NCBI RefSeq assembly: GCF_029633865.1
Contig: NC_079212.1
Coordinates: forward strand, 148,006,541-148,070,540
DNA from: Lampris incognitus
Taxonomy: Eukaryota; Chordata; Actinopteri; Lampriformes; Lampridae
Length of the DNA: 64,000 bases
Direction: 5' to 3'
Shown: piece by piece, positions 21,484 through 31,902 of the stretch
How positions within the stretch are numbered: the stretch's first letter is position 1
How the letters are laid out: every line of letters starts with the position of its first letter
Made by a program: the position numbers and the translations under genes
The notes under the pieces: model-generated
The model's input: only the letters and a program-made list of their open reading frames with translations
Database searches by the model: none
Told to the model about the DNA's origin: nothing

Positions 21484-22490
21484 GGCATAATATTGTGTAG
21501 TGTCCTGTCTAACTGGACTGCTGTGATCTAAGTGTCTTATCTGCTGCATGTCCTCTTCACATATGTGACATGTTTGGAGTGAATGAGTCTTAACACACAC
21601 TCCACAAGCCTGTCTGTCTCTCTTTTTGGGTTTCTGTCTTTCGGTCTGTCTCTTGGCATAATATTGTGTCGTGTCCTGTCTAACTGGACTGCTGTGATCT
21701 AAGTGTCTTATCTGCTGCATGTCCTCTTCACATATGTGACATGTTTGGAGTGAATAAGTCTTAACACACACTCCACAAGCCTGTCTGTCTCTCTTTTTGG
21801 GTTTCTGTCTTTCGGTCTGTCTGTCTGTCTCTTGGCATAATATTGTGTCGTGTCCTGTCTAACTGGACTGCTGTGATCTAAGTGTCTTATCTGCTGCATG
21901 TCCTCTTCACATATGTGACATGTTTGGAGTGAATAAGTCTTAACACACTCCACAAGCCTGTCTGTCTCTCTTTTTGGGTTTCTGTCTTTCGGTCTGTCTG
22001 TCTGTCTCTTGGCATAATATTGTGTCGTGTCCTGTCTAACTGGACTGCTGTGATCTAAGTGTCTTATCTGCTGCATGTCCTCTTCACATATGTGACATGT
22101 TTGGAGTGAATAAGTCTTAACACACACTCCACAAGCCTGTCTGTCTCTCTTTTTGGGTTTCTGTCTTTCGGTCTGTCTGTCTGTCTCTTGGCATAATATT
22201 GTGTCGTGTCCTGTCTAACTGGACTGCTGTGATCTAAGTGTCTTATCTGCTGCATGTCCTCTTCACATATGTGACATGTTTGGAGTGAATAAGTCTTAAC
22301 ACACACTCCACAAGCCTGTCTGTCTCTCTTTTTGGGTTTCTGTCTTTCGGTCTGTCTGTCTGTCTCTTGGCATAATATTGTGTCGTGTCCTGTCTAACTG
22401 GACTGTTGTGATCTAAGCGTCTTATCTGCTGCATGTCCTCTTCACATATGTGACGTGTTTGGAGTAAATAAGTCTTAACACACACTCAAG
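21480..22490. repeat. 179-bp tandem repeat, about 6 copies
   Basis: Units begin near GGCATAATATTGTGT at 21484, 21655, 21834, 22011, 22190 and 22369, spaced 171-179 bp. Each contains AACTGGACTGCTGTGATCTA, CTTCACATATGTGACATG and a TCTG-rich linker. Variation is low except in the first and last units. The unit length is satellite-like, and the repeat grew out of the adjacent TCTG tract. Confidence 0.95.
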
Positions 22491-22809
22491 TCTGTCTGTC
22501 TGTCTGTCTGCTAAATATAACACGCTTACATTACTGTACTGTAGCGTGTACTAGCGTGTACTAACTAGCTGTAACGTAGCAGTGAGCAGTGTTGTTTACT
22601 GCTGGACAGTGTTGTGTACTGCTGGACAGTGTTGTGTACTGCTGGACAGTGCATTATAATTTTTTGAAGTTTAGTGTAATCAAGACTGGTATTGTGATGT
22701 ACTGTAGTATTGGCTAGTGAAGTGTCATGTGTTATTACTGTGTTTTATAGTGACACACACACACAGACAGATAAAGAGAGACAGACAGACAGAGAGAGAG
22801 AGAAAGTCG
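22491..22809. other. Unique/short-repeat spacer
   Basis: It contains three tandem copies of GTGTTGTGTACTGCTGGACA near 22587-22650 and a CA/GA simple tract at 22753-22805. No gene was recognised. Confidence 0.6.
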
Positions 22810-22941
22810 GACCCTTTCATTGTTGTTGTTGCGGTTATTATTATAATCATTGTTGTATTGTGTTGTGTTGTTTTACATGCTTTGGCAATATGTACACATA
22901 TGTCATGCCAATAAAGCACATAGTGAATTGAATTGAATTGA
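22810..22941 (+). mobile_element. I/Nimb-like LINE 3' UTR fragment
   Basis: It contains GTTGTTTTACATGCTTTGGC, AATATGTACACATATG, CCAATAAAGCACAT and a (GAATT)n tail. It matches the 3' end of the longer LINE at 26930-27045. Confidence 0.8.
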
Positions 22942-23234
22942 GAGCGACGGACACAGAGAGACAGACAGACAGACAGACAGAGAAAGACAGACAGACAGAC
23001 AGTCAGAGACAGACAGACAGACAGACAGACAGGCAGAGAGGGACAAACAGACAGTCAGAGACAGACAGACAGAAAGACAGACAGATGGACAGACAGACAG
23101 AGGGACAGCAAGACAGAGACAGACAGACAGACAGTCAGTCAGAGACAGACAGGCAGACAGCGAGAAAGACAGACAGACAGATGGACAGAGAGACAGATGG
23201 AGAGACAGATGGACAGAGAGACAGACAGACTCTA
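22942..23234. repeat. (GACA)n microsatellite
   Basis: About 290 bp of GACAGACA/GAGACAGA repeats directly after the LINE tail, ending where the next LINE copy starts. Confidence 0.95.
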
Positions 23235-23272
23235 GGTAGCATCACCTTAGAGCATACGATGCAGTATACTTA

Positions 23273-24492
23273 CACTCACTGGCCACTTTATTAGGTACAC
23301 CTTGCTAGTATCGGGTTGGACCCCCTTTTGCCTTCAGAACTGCCTTAATCCTTCGTGGCATAGATTCAACAAGGTACTGGAAACATTCCTCAGAGAGTTT
23401 GGTCCATATTGACATGATAGCATCACGCGGTTGCTGCAGATTTGTCGGCTGCACATCCATGATGCGAATCTCCCGGTCCACCACATCCCAAAGGTGCTCT
23501 ATTGGATTGAGATCTGGTGACTGTGGAGGCCATCTGAGTACAGTGAACTCATTGTCATGTTCAAGAAACCAGTCTGAGATGATTCGAGCTTTATGACATG
23601 GCGCGTTATCCAGCAGGAAGTAGCCATCAGAAGATGGGAACACTGTGGTCATAAAGGGATGGACACGGTCAGCAACAATACTCAGGTAGGCTGTGGTGTT
23701 GACACGATGCTCAATTGGTACTAAGGGGCCCAAAGTGTGCCAAGAAAATATCCCCCACACCATTACACCACCACCACCAGCCTGAACCGTTGATACAAGG
23801 CAGGATGGATCCATGCTTTCATGTTGTTGACGCCAAATTCTGACCCTACCATCCGAATGTCGCAGCAGAAATCGAGACTCATCAGACCAGGCAACGTTTT
23901 TCCAATCTTCTGTTGTCCAATTTTGGTGAGCCTGTGCGAATTGTAGCCTCAGTTTCCTGTTCTTAGCTGACAGGAGTGGCACCCGGTGTGGTCTTCTGCT
24001 GCTGTAGCCCATCTGCCTCAAGGTTCGACGTGTTGTGTGTTCAGAGATGCTCTTCTGCATACCTCGGTTGTAATGAGTGGTTATTTGAGTTATTGTTGCC
24101 TTTCTGTCAGCTCAAACCAGTCTGGCCATTCTCCTCTGACCTCTGGCATCAACGAGGCATTTTCGCCCACAGAACTGCCGCTCACTGGATATTTTCTCTT
24201 TTTCGGACCATTCTCTGTAAACCCTAGAGATGGTTGTGCGTGAAAATCCCAGTAGATCAGCAGTTTCTGAAATACTCAGACCAGCCCGTCTGGCACCAAC
24301 AACCATGCCACGTTCAAAGTCACTTAAATCACCTTTCTTCCCCATTCTGATGCTCGGTTTGAACTGCAGCAGATCGTCTTGACCATGTCTACATGCCTAA
24401 ATGCATTGAGTTGCTGCCATGTGATTGGCTGATTAGAAATTTGCGTTAACGAGCAGTTGGACAGGTGTGCCTAATAAAGTGGCCGGTGAGTG
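23273..24492 (-). mobile_element. Tc1-like transposon, complete with both TIRs
   Basis: TIRs read CACTCACTGGCCACTTTATT inward from the left and CACTCACCGGCCACTTTATT from the right. Both ends are flanked by TA (23271-23272 and 24493-24494), the Tc1 target duplication. It is 1,220 bp. The TA lies inside a Tyr codon of the host LINE, whose reading frame matches across the insertion. Confidence 0.95.
23305..24345 (-). pseudogene. Tc1-like transposase, one premature stop
   Basis: A 347-codon frame starts MGKKGDLSDFERGMVVGARR and ends AVLKAKGGPTRY, the normal length for a Tc1 transposase. The HTH part includes ISETADLLGFSRTTISRVYR. The catalytic DDE residues lie in [21 protein letters not shown] and SPDLNPIEHLW, all intact. 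The only lesion seen is one in-frame TGA at 24112-24114, after RMARLV, one C-to-T change from CGA. Both parts are in the same frame. Function would require readthrough; more likely it is recently dead and movable only in trans. Confidence 0.92.
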
Positions 24493-25045
24493 TACCTTGG
24501 TCTAATTATTACAGAATCAGGGAGTTTCAGTAGGGCAGTGAATAACCTAAAACAAAAAGCTCGAAGAGCTCTATATGCAATTAAAAATACATTCTTTAAC
24601 ATTGATATACCAATCTCCATCTGGTGCAAACTGTTTGATGGTGTAATTCTGCCCATTGCACTATATGGAAGTGAGGTATGGGGTCCACTCAGTCTTTCCA
24701 GCTACACTAGATGGGACAAGCATCCAGCAGAAACCCTACATGCTGAATTCTGTAGAATGATTCTGAAAATACAAAGGAAAACACCAAACAACGCATGTAG
24801 GGCAGAATTAGGCCGGTTTCCATTGATAAATGTACAAAAAGGATCTCTAAATTTCTGGACGCACTTAAATACAAGCCCAACAAATACATTGCACTTTAAA
24901 GCTCTGAATACCCAAGAACTGAACCCCGAAAAGAGTCCCCTGAAGCAGCTGGCTCTGAGACTCACTAACCCTGTAACAAATACTAAGACCAACCAACCTC
25001 AGGCCAGCACTGCATCCCAAACAAAGATTACCATAAATCAGCTAT

Positions 25046-25630
25046 AAAACAAAGCAACATCAGGATAAATCAGCTATAAAACAAACAAACATGAGGATAA
25101 ATCAGCTATAAAACAAACCAACATGAGGATAAATCAGACTATAAAACAAACCAACATGAGGATAAATCAGGCTATAAAACAAACCAACACGAGGATAAAT
25201 CAGCTATAAAACAAACAAACATGAGGATAAATCAGACTATAAAACAAACCAACATGAGGATAAATCAGCTATAAAACAAACCAACATGAGGATAAATCAG
25301 CTATAAAACAAACAAACATGAGGATAAATCAGGCTATAAAACAAACCAACATGAGGATAAATCAGCTATAAAACAAACCAACATGAGGATAAATCAGCTA
25401 TAAAACAAACCAACATGAGGATAAATCAGGCTATAAAACAAACAAACATGAGGATAAATCAGCTATAAAACAAACCAACATGAGGATAAATCAGCTATAA
25501 AACAAACAAACATGAGGATAAATCAGCTATAAAACAAACCTACATGAGGATAAATCAGCTATAAAACAAACGAACATGAGGATAAATCAGCTATAAAACA
25601 AACCAACATGAGGAAAAATCAGCGGTAAAA
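25046..25630. repeat. 32-bp minisatellite, about 18 copies
   Basis: The unit is ATAAATCAGCTATAAAACAA then ACCAACATGAGG, with variants AGACT/AGGCT and ACAAACAT/ACCTACAT. It lies in the LINE just after ITINQL, inside duplication copy 1. Confidence 0.95.
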
Positions 25631-26044
25631 CAAAGCACGAACAATTATGTGAAACATTGGAACGCTGAAATCAAAACTCAAAACAAACTCGAAGTCTATG
25701 GGGCCCTAAAAACAGCTACACTAGATGGGACAAGCATCCAGCAGAAACCCTACATGCTGAATTCTGTAGAATGATTCTGAAAATACAAAGGAAAACACCA
25801 AACAACGCATGTAGGGCAGAATTAGGCCGGTTTCCATTGATAAATGTACAAAAAGGATCTCTAAATTTCTGGACGCACTTAAATACAAGCCCAACAAATA
25901 CATTGCACTTTAAAGCTCTGAATACCCAAGAACTGAACCCCGAAAAGAGTCCCCTGAAGCAGCTGGCTCTGAGACTCACTAACCCTGTAACAAATACTAA
26001 GACCAACCAACCTCAGGCCAGCACTGCATCCCAAACAAAGATTA

Positions 26045-26285
26045 CCATAAATCAGCTATAAAACAAAGCAACATCAGGATACATCAGCTATAAAACAAAC
26101 AAACATGAGGATAAATCAGCTATAAAACAAACAAACATGAGGATAAATCAGACTATAAAACAAACCAACATGAGGATAAATCAGCTATAAAACAAACCTA
26201 CATGAGGATAAATCAGCTATAAAACAAACCAACATGAGGATAAATCAGCTATAAAACAAACCAACATGAGGAAAAATCAGCGGTA
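26045..26285. repeat. 32-bp minisatellite, about 7 copies
   Basis: The same unit as 25046-25630, in duplication copy 2. The flanks are identical but there are about 11 fewer units. Confidence 0.95.
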
Positions 26286-26575
26286 AAACAAAGCACGAAC
26301 AATTATGTGAAACATTGGAACGCTGAAATCAAAACTCAAAACAAACTCGAAGTCTATGGGGCCCTAAAAACAAACTATGATTTGGAAGAATACCTCTTAA
26401 CTGTCAGAGACAGGAAGCAGCGACAGATCCTCACCAAATACAGGCTCAGTGACCATAGTCTAGCCATTGAAAAGGGGAGACATAAAAAGACGTGGTTGCC
26501 AAAAGAGCATCGAACATATGTGGTCAGTGCATGACAGATGAGGTAGAGACAGAGGTGCACTTCCTCCTTAAATGT

Positions 26576-26685
26576 CTGTGAATGTTCTCATTCATTAAGG
26601 TCATAGTTATCCAAAGGAATTGAATCAAGTGCAACTGGAAGGATATATAACTAAGTCCAGTTGCACTTGATTCAATTCCTTTGGA
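26576..26685. mobile_element. Foldback insertion made of Penelope-like terminal sequence
   Basis: A 110-bp insert in which ATCCAAAGGAATTGAATCAA...CTGGA and its inverse flank a 17-bp loop. It is bounded by a perfect 15-bp direct repeat TTCCTCCTTAAATGT (26561-26575 and 26686-26700). The left part (GTGAATGTTCTCATTCAT) matches 61300-61360. Confidence 0.85.
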
Positions 26686-27045
26686 TTCCTCCTTAAATGT
26701 GACAAATTTGAAACAGCGATGGGCTTTTGTCAAGGAGCTGGAACATGTGACTCCAGAGTAGCAGGAAATGGACGACGTAGGTAAACTGCGGGTCGTCCTG
26801 GGTGGGGGGCCAGCGGCGAGCATTGCAGCGAGATTTATATTTTCCTGCCACAACCTGAGAGACAGTGGGTGACGGCACCTATTGCTACTGTTGTTGTTTA
26901 ATATTATTATTATAATCAGTGTTGTTTTTGCTGTTATTATTATAATCATTGTTATATTGTGTTGTTGTTGTTTTACATGCTTTGGCAATATGTACATGTA
27001 TGGCATACCAATAAATCACATATTGAATTGAATTGAATTGAATTG

Positions 27046-27478
27046 GCAGTCAGACAGTCAGAGACAGACAGAGGGACAGACAGATGGACAGAGAGACAGG
27101 TTATTTTAGCTGTGATGTGGATGTTGGCATTACAGAGTTTGTCTGTGTGAGTTCATCCCGTGGCTCAGCACAACATCCACACAGCAAAATGAAACCTTAC
27201 AGTTGTAGCTCTGGTCAGGTTGTGTCGGGTCATCTGGTCCCATGACAAGTGATACCAGACTGCTACAGGACACATGTACGTGATTGGCAAGACTGACTGC
27301 TTTGTACATGAAATTGTCACTTGCTTTTGTGTGTTTATGCTGAATGGCTATGAATTAATCAGAATTGGTGAATGGCATTATTAAAGAGCAGACCTATCGC
27401 TGCACAGAGCCACAGAAATGTGCAGCGCAACAGAGCTAGCCAAGACCCAGATACAAGCAATGCAGAACATTATGGAAC
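27046..27478. other. Intron 1 spacer
   Basis: A short GACA repeat to about 27100, then about 370 bp with no recognised feature. Confidence 0.4.
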
Positions 27479-27745
27479 TTAAGTCATAGAATTTAAGCGC
27501 TGGAACTTAGCTCTGGAACCTAAGCACGAGGTCTTCAGTTCGTGTTGTTTTCCCACTTCTTCTTTACCAACTTTCTCCAGCTCCCTGATAATGACTTTGT
27601 ATACATCATCATTTCTTATGATGCCATCCAGATGCTTCTGAATATCAGATTCGCAGTATATCGCAAGTAGCGCTTGGGTCTCGTCTGTCGTCCAGTATTG
27701 TCTAGATTTGGGATTTTCCATTTTTTGTTTTATGAAAACTTGCAA
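27479..27745 (-). pseudogene. Myb/SANT-like DNA-binding domain fragment (probable Harbinger-type accessory protein)
   Basis: SRQYWTTDETQALLAIYCES followed by NDDVYKVIIRELEKVGK is the first part of a Myb/SANT-like domain common in fish, often in the second protein of PIF/Harbinger transposons or genes derived from them. The family pattern breaks after KVGKEE and the frame ends in unrelated residues, so the domain's last helix is lost. No Harbinger transposase was seen nearby. A real small gene cannot be excluded but is unlikely. Confidence 0.55.
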
Positions 27746-27861
27746 GAAACATTAACAAACTAGCTAGCAAACGTCAGCTTGTAGCTAGCGCTGTGATGTT
27801 TAAAATGGTGGCATTCACAAAACTGAAATTCGCAGGATGTAACCAAGATGTAAGGAACATA

Positions 27862-29477
27862 CAAACCCCAATTCCAGTGAAGCTGGGACGTTGTGTAAAA
27901 CGTGAATAAAAACAGAATACAATGATTTGAAAATCCTTTTCCACCTATATTCAATTGAATACACTACAAAGACAAGATATTTAATGTTCAAAATGATAAA
28001 CTTTATTGTTTTTTGCAAATATTCACTCATTTTGAATTTGATGCCTGCAACACGTTCCAAAGAAGCTGGGATGGGGCAACAAAAGACTGGGAAAGTTGAG
28101 GAATGCTCAAAAAACACCTGTTTGGAACATTCCACAGGTGACCAGGTTAACTGGAAACAGGTGCGTGTCATGATTGGGTATAAAAGGAGCATCCCCGAAA
28201 GGCTCAGCCGTTCACAAGCAAGGATGGGGCGAGGTTCACCACTTTGTGAACAACTGCGTGAGCAAATAGTCCAACAGTTTAAGAACAACGTTTCTCAACG
28301 TACAACTGCAAGGAATTTAGGGATTTCATCATCTCCAGTCCATAATATCATCACAAGACTCAGAGAATCCAGAGAAATCTCTGCACGTAAGCTGCAAGGC
28401 CAAAACCAACACTGAATGCCCGTGACCTTCGACCCCTCAGGCGGCACTGCATTAAAAACCGACATCATTGTGTAAAGGATATGACCACGTGGGCTCAGGA
28501 ACACTTGGGAAAACCATCGTCAGTTAACACAGTTCGTCGCTATATCTACAAGTACAAGTTAAAACTCTACCATGCAAAGCCAAAGCCAGATATCAACACC
28601 ACCCAGAAATGCCGCCGGCTTCTCTGGCCTGAGCTCATCTGAGATGTACTGACGCAAAATGGACAAGTGTGCTGTGGTCTGACAAGTCCACAACTCACAT
28701 TGTTTTTGGACATCATGGACGTCGTGTCCTCCGGGCTAAGGAGGAAAAGGACCATCCTGATTGTTCTCAGCACAAAGTCCAAAAGCCAGCATCTGTGATG
28801 GTATTGGGGGGTGTTAGTGCCCATGGCATCATGGGTAACTTGCACATCTGTGAAGGCACCATTCATGCTGAAAGGTACATACAGGTTTTGGAGCAACATA
28901 TGCTGCCATCCAAGCGACGTCTTTTTCAGGGACGTCCCTGCTTATTTCAGCAAGACAATGCCAAGCCACATTCTGCACGTGTTACAACAGCAGGGCTTCG
29001 TAGTAAAAGAGTGCGGGTACTGGACTGGCCTGCCTGCAGTCCAGACCTGTCTCCCATTGAACATGTGTGGCGCATTATGAAGCGCAAAATACAACAACGG
29101 AGACCCTGGACTGTTGCGCAACTGAAGTCATACATCAAGCAAGAATGGGAAAGAAGTCCACCTACAAAGCTTCAACAATTAGTGTCCTCAGTTCCCAAAC
29201 GCTTATTGAGTGTTGTTAAAAGGAAAGGTGGTGTAACACAGTGGTGAACATGCCCCTGTCCCAGCTTCTTTGGAACGTGTTGCAGGCATCAAATTCAAAA
29301 TGAGTGGATATTTGCAAAAAAAACAAAAAACAATAAAGTTTATCAGTTTGAACATTAAATATCTCGTCTTTGTAGTGTATTCAATTGAATAGAGGTGGAA
29401 AAGGATTTGCAAATCATTGTATTCTGTTTTTATTTACTTTTTACACAACATCCCAACTTCATTGGAATTGGGGTTTG
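27862..29477 (+). mobile_element. Tc1-like transposon with about 215-bp terminal inverted repeats
   Basis: The ends are CAAACCCCAATTCCAGTGAA and, inverted at the right, CAAACCCCAATTCCAATGAA, flanked by TA (27860-27861; 29478-29479). The TIRs run to about 28076 and from about 29252, with matching blocks such as ATTCAATTGAATACACTACA. Length is 1,616 bp. Confidence 0.93.
28224..29247 (+). pseudogene. Tc1-like transposase, frameshifted
   Basis: It begins MGRGSPLCEQLREQIVQQFK (HTH region) and ends KRLLSVVKRKGGVTQW. A frameshift near 28410 (after LQGQNQH) and a second near 28640 split it into three pieces. The catalytic region includes VVSDKSTTHIVFG (the expected SDES is changed to SDKS), CLFQQDNAKPH and SPDLSPIEHVW. 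The loss of the Glu in the first motif and the shifts make it non-functional. Confidence 0.9.
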
Positions 29478-29677
29478 TAGTTCATGCGCATGATGTACTT
29501 CCACCCTAAGCCCTGCGGCCTACTACCATGGCCCTGCCTTTTTACAAGTGATTATGGTAGGGCTTAAGTTCTCGGATAAGCCCGCCTGAAGCCCCAGGAA
29601 AGCCAAAGGAAACACAACAGGATCCAATAGGCCAAGTTCAAGCACTAGGTTAAGCCCATAGTGGAAATGGGACTTAT

Positions 29678-31057
29678 GTGTATATCGTTTGTGATGCTCC
29701 AGTAGAAGCAATACAGAGAACAGCTGGGCAGAGAAGAGCGGGTGCCTGGAACAAGAGCAGCAAAAAACCAGCAATTGGAGACTGCTGCAGGTGTGGAAGC
29801 AGCCACGAGCCGCGCCAGTGCCCAGCCTGTGGAGCTGTGTGTCACAAATGTGGGAAAAGCAACCATTTTTCTAAAGTATGCCAGCCAGCAAGCAACAACA
29901 AAAGCAAGTTTAGAACAAAGACTGTAAACAACATAGAGAGTGAAGTGGATTCCTTGTACATAGGAACACTAGAGAGTGCTGAAGTGTGTGCAGTAGACCA
30001 AACAAAGGACAATGGGTGGTATTCAACAGCCAGCATCAGAGGTGTAGCAGTAAAATTCACACTTGGCACTGGTGCTGAAGCAAACATGCTACCTCTGTTC
30101 ATTGTCCAGCAGATGCCAGGTTCCATTCAGCTACAGCCGACATCAACAGTGTTAGTTGCATTTGGTGGTGCTCGCCTGACCCCAAACGGCATTGTTTCAC
30201 TGAAATGCAAGACCACCAAAGCCACAGCTAGACTGCAGTTCTATGTATCGAGTCAGACACACACACTAATCATAGGCAGAGAAGCATGTGAAGCTCTTCA
30301 GCTGGTGAAGAGGGTTGAGGTGCTCACCACAAAGTCTGCAGCCACCAAAGACGAGTTGGTTGAGATGTATCCAGCAGAGTTCCCAGGAGTCCATCACATA
30401 CATGTTGATCCATCTGTTATGTCTGTGGTCCGTGGTTGCAGGAACATTCCTTTCTCTGTCATTGACAAACTGAAAGACACACTACAAGACCTTGAGAAAA
30501 GAGATGTTATAACAGCTGTCAAAGAACCAGCAGAATGGGTGAACAGTCTGGTCATCACAGAGAAGAAGAACGGTACACTGAGGGTTTGCTTGGACGCTCG
30601 TGACCTGAGCGAGGCTGTAAAATGTCAGCACTACTCCATTCCTACGCCAGAAGATGAGTGCAGCAAGCTAGTAGGAAAATCCATCTTCCCCATCCTCAAC
30701 AAGAAAGATCGATACTGGCAGATTAACCGGGATGAGCCATCTTTGAAACTGCACCTTCAACACACCGTGGGGCTGATTCCATTTCCAAAGACTCCCATTC
30801 GGCATCAAGTCTGCGAGTCTCCCATTTGGCATCAAGTCTGCGAGTGAGGTGTTCCAGCAGAAGAACTGTGAGACCTACGGTGACATACAGGGTATAAACA
30901 TCATCGCCTACGACATGATCATCGCCACATCATTAGATCAGGAGTACACTGAGAGCCTACACAAGGTAATGGAGAGAGCAAAAGCAGCCAGTGTGAAGTT
31001 GAACAGAGACAAGATCCAGTTCAAAGTCAACACAGTCAGATACATGGGGCACAATCA
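29678..31057 (+). pseudogene. Gypsy-type LTR retrotransposon: gag zinc knuckles, protease, start of RT
   Basis: A 389-codon frame holds two CCHC-type knuckles (CCRCGSSHEPRQC, CHKCGKSNHFSKVC), a retroviral-type protease region and the RT fingers (NSLVITEKKNGTLRVCLDAR). The protease active-site triad reads GTG (FTLGTGAEAN) instead of DTG. RT motif A reads ILNKKDRYWQ, losing its Asp. A duplication of about 29 bp near 30790-30845 shifts the frame, and the RT active box reads IIAYDMII instead of ADD. The frame is cut at 31060 by a 6.8-kb DNA transposon and continues at 37840. No LTR was recognised. Confidence 0.88.
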
Positions 31058-31060
31058 TCA
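31058..31060. other. Probable 3-bp target site duplication (TCA), left
   Basis: TCA here and at 37837-37839 flank the 6.8-kb element. Removing one copy plus the element gives CATCATCACGCC, consistent with the uninterrupted Gypsy codons for H-I-I-T. Confidence 0.6.
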
Positions 31061-31583
31061 TAGTCCATGGGCCAGACGATATTTCGGTACACTCAAGGTG
31101 GCAAAACTTACTTATAATTTTTGAAAGGATCCATGTCTGTAGATGATATTTTGGTATGATAACCATTCCTGAGTGGCAGCTGTATCACAGTTATCAGCTC
31201 ATGAAGTTAACCACCCGCTAAACTAAATTGCATTTTAGACGCTGGTGCATATCCTGGTTTAGCCTCATGGTCAGGACATTTTTCAATGTTCTATAATATT
31301 GTCTTTGGTATCATTTTAAAGGGGACCTTCTTAGCTTTCATTCAAGCCCTGTTGTGGATATTTCTCACAAATATAGAGGTCACTTGAGCTCTTCAACCCG
31401 TCAATAACACACATCTTTCTGCAATGTTCGCCTAAACTATATATTTCTTTTAGCCCTGTGGCATCTAGGAATATCAGGGACACAAAACACAAAAACTGGA
31501 ATACTCACAGGACTGTAAAGATTCAGGAAATGTATAATATACCCATACTATTTCATTGTGTGAGGTGATTGTGAACCTTAAAT
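31061..31583 (+). repeat. Left terminal inverted repeat of the Academ-like element
   Basis: About 523 bp, inverse of 37304-37836. Only scattered mismatches were seen (for example AGCTGTATC versus AGTTGTATC). One indel of 10 bp lies near the outer end, after GGGCCAGA, where this copy is shorter. Similarity fades after GTGAACCTTAAAT. Confidence 0.93.
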
Positions 31584-31902
31584 GAGAACTAGACCAAAGC
31601 CAGTTAGGTCACAAACTGGTCTCTATACAATTGTTTAAATACACAATCAAAATACATGACAAAAAGGAATACCATAGTGAGGTAATGAACTATTTTAATA
31701 TTTTAAACAACATTGACATTTACATATACTTAGTCAATGATACATGTAATCCCATATCATTAGTGGGTATATGTAATGGTAATGGGTATATGTGAATATG
31801 GTTACATTATTGTTATCAAGCTCTGGGTAACCAAGTCCAGAATCAACATCCTGTGCATCAATAGACTACTACCACAGTAATACCATCAGAATCATCACAC
31901 TG
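31584..31902. other. Internal non-coding 3' part of the Academ-like element
   Basis: AT-rich, with repeated words such as ATGGGTATATG near 31763-31790. It lies between the left TIR and the stop of the coding frame. No gene. Confidence 0.6.

Larger units (their letters stand above)
24699..26372 (+). repeat. Direct tandem duplication of LINE sequence, 1,014-bp offset
   Basis: Copy 1 (24699-25712) and copy 2 (25713-26372) both start at CAGCTACACTAGATGGGACA and end at GGGGCCCTAAAAA. Their coding parts look identical over about 350 bp. They differ in length by 354 bp because copy 1 has about 18 and copy 2 about 7 units of the internal minisatellite. Confidence 0.93.
23235..27045 (+). mobile_element. 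5'-truncated I/Nimb-like LINE, multiply interrupted
   Basis: Coding starts at about 23240 (EHTMQYT), is interrupted by a Tc1 element (23273-24492), and resumes as YLGLIITESGSFSRAVNNLK, YAIKNTFFNIDIPIS, VILPIALYGSEVWGPL and KTPNNACRAELGRFPL. These are C-terminal motifs of I/Nimb-group non-LTR elements. A tandem duplication carrying a 32-bp minisatellite, then EEYLLTVRDRKQRQILTKYR and EVETEVHFLLKC, and a small foldback insertion follow. It ends with CCAATAAATCACATATTG and (GAATT)n. The RT core is absent. The clade name is from motif memory. Confidence 0.8.

Noticed and set aside
20877..21500. 207-codon Leu/Ser/Cys-rich ORF that looks like a membrane protein
   Set aside because: It is the TCTG/TCTC microsatellite translated; the opposite strand is open as well.
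27479..27745. Host Myb/SANT-domain gene
   Set aside because: Only the first part of the domain is intact and the rest diverges. The sequence type is spread by Harbinger-like elements, so it is treated as a relic.
29678..30847. Intact retroviral-type gag-pol gene
   Set aside because: Protease and RT catalytic residues are replaced, the frame ends in a small duplication, and no env or LTR was seen. It is a decayed Gypsy retrotransposon.
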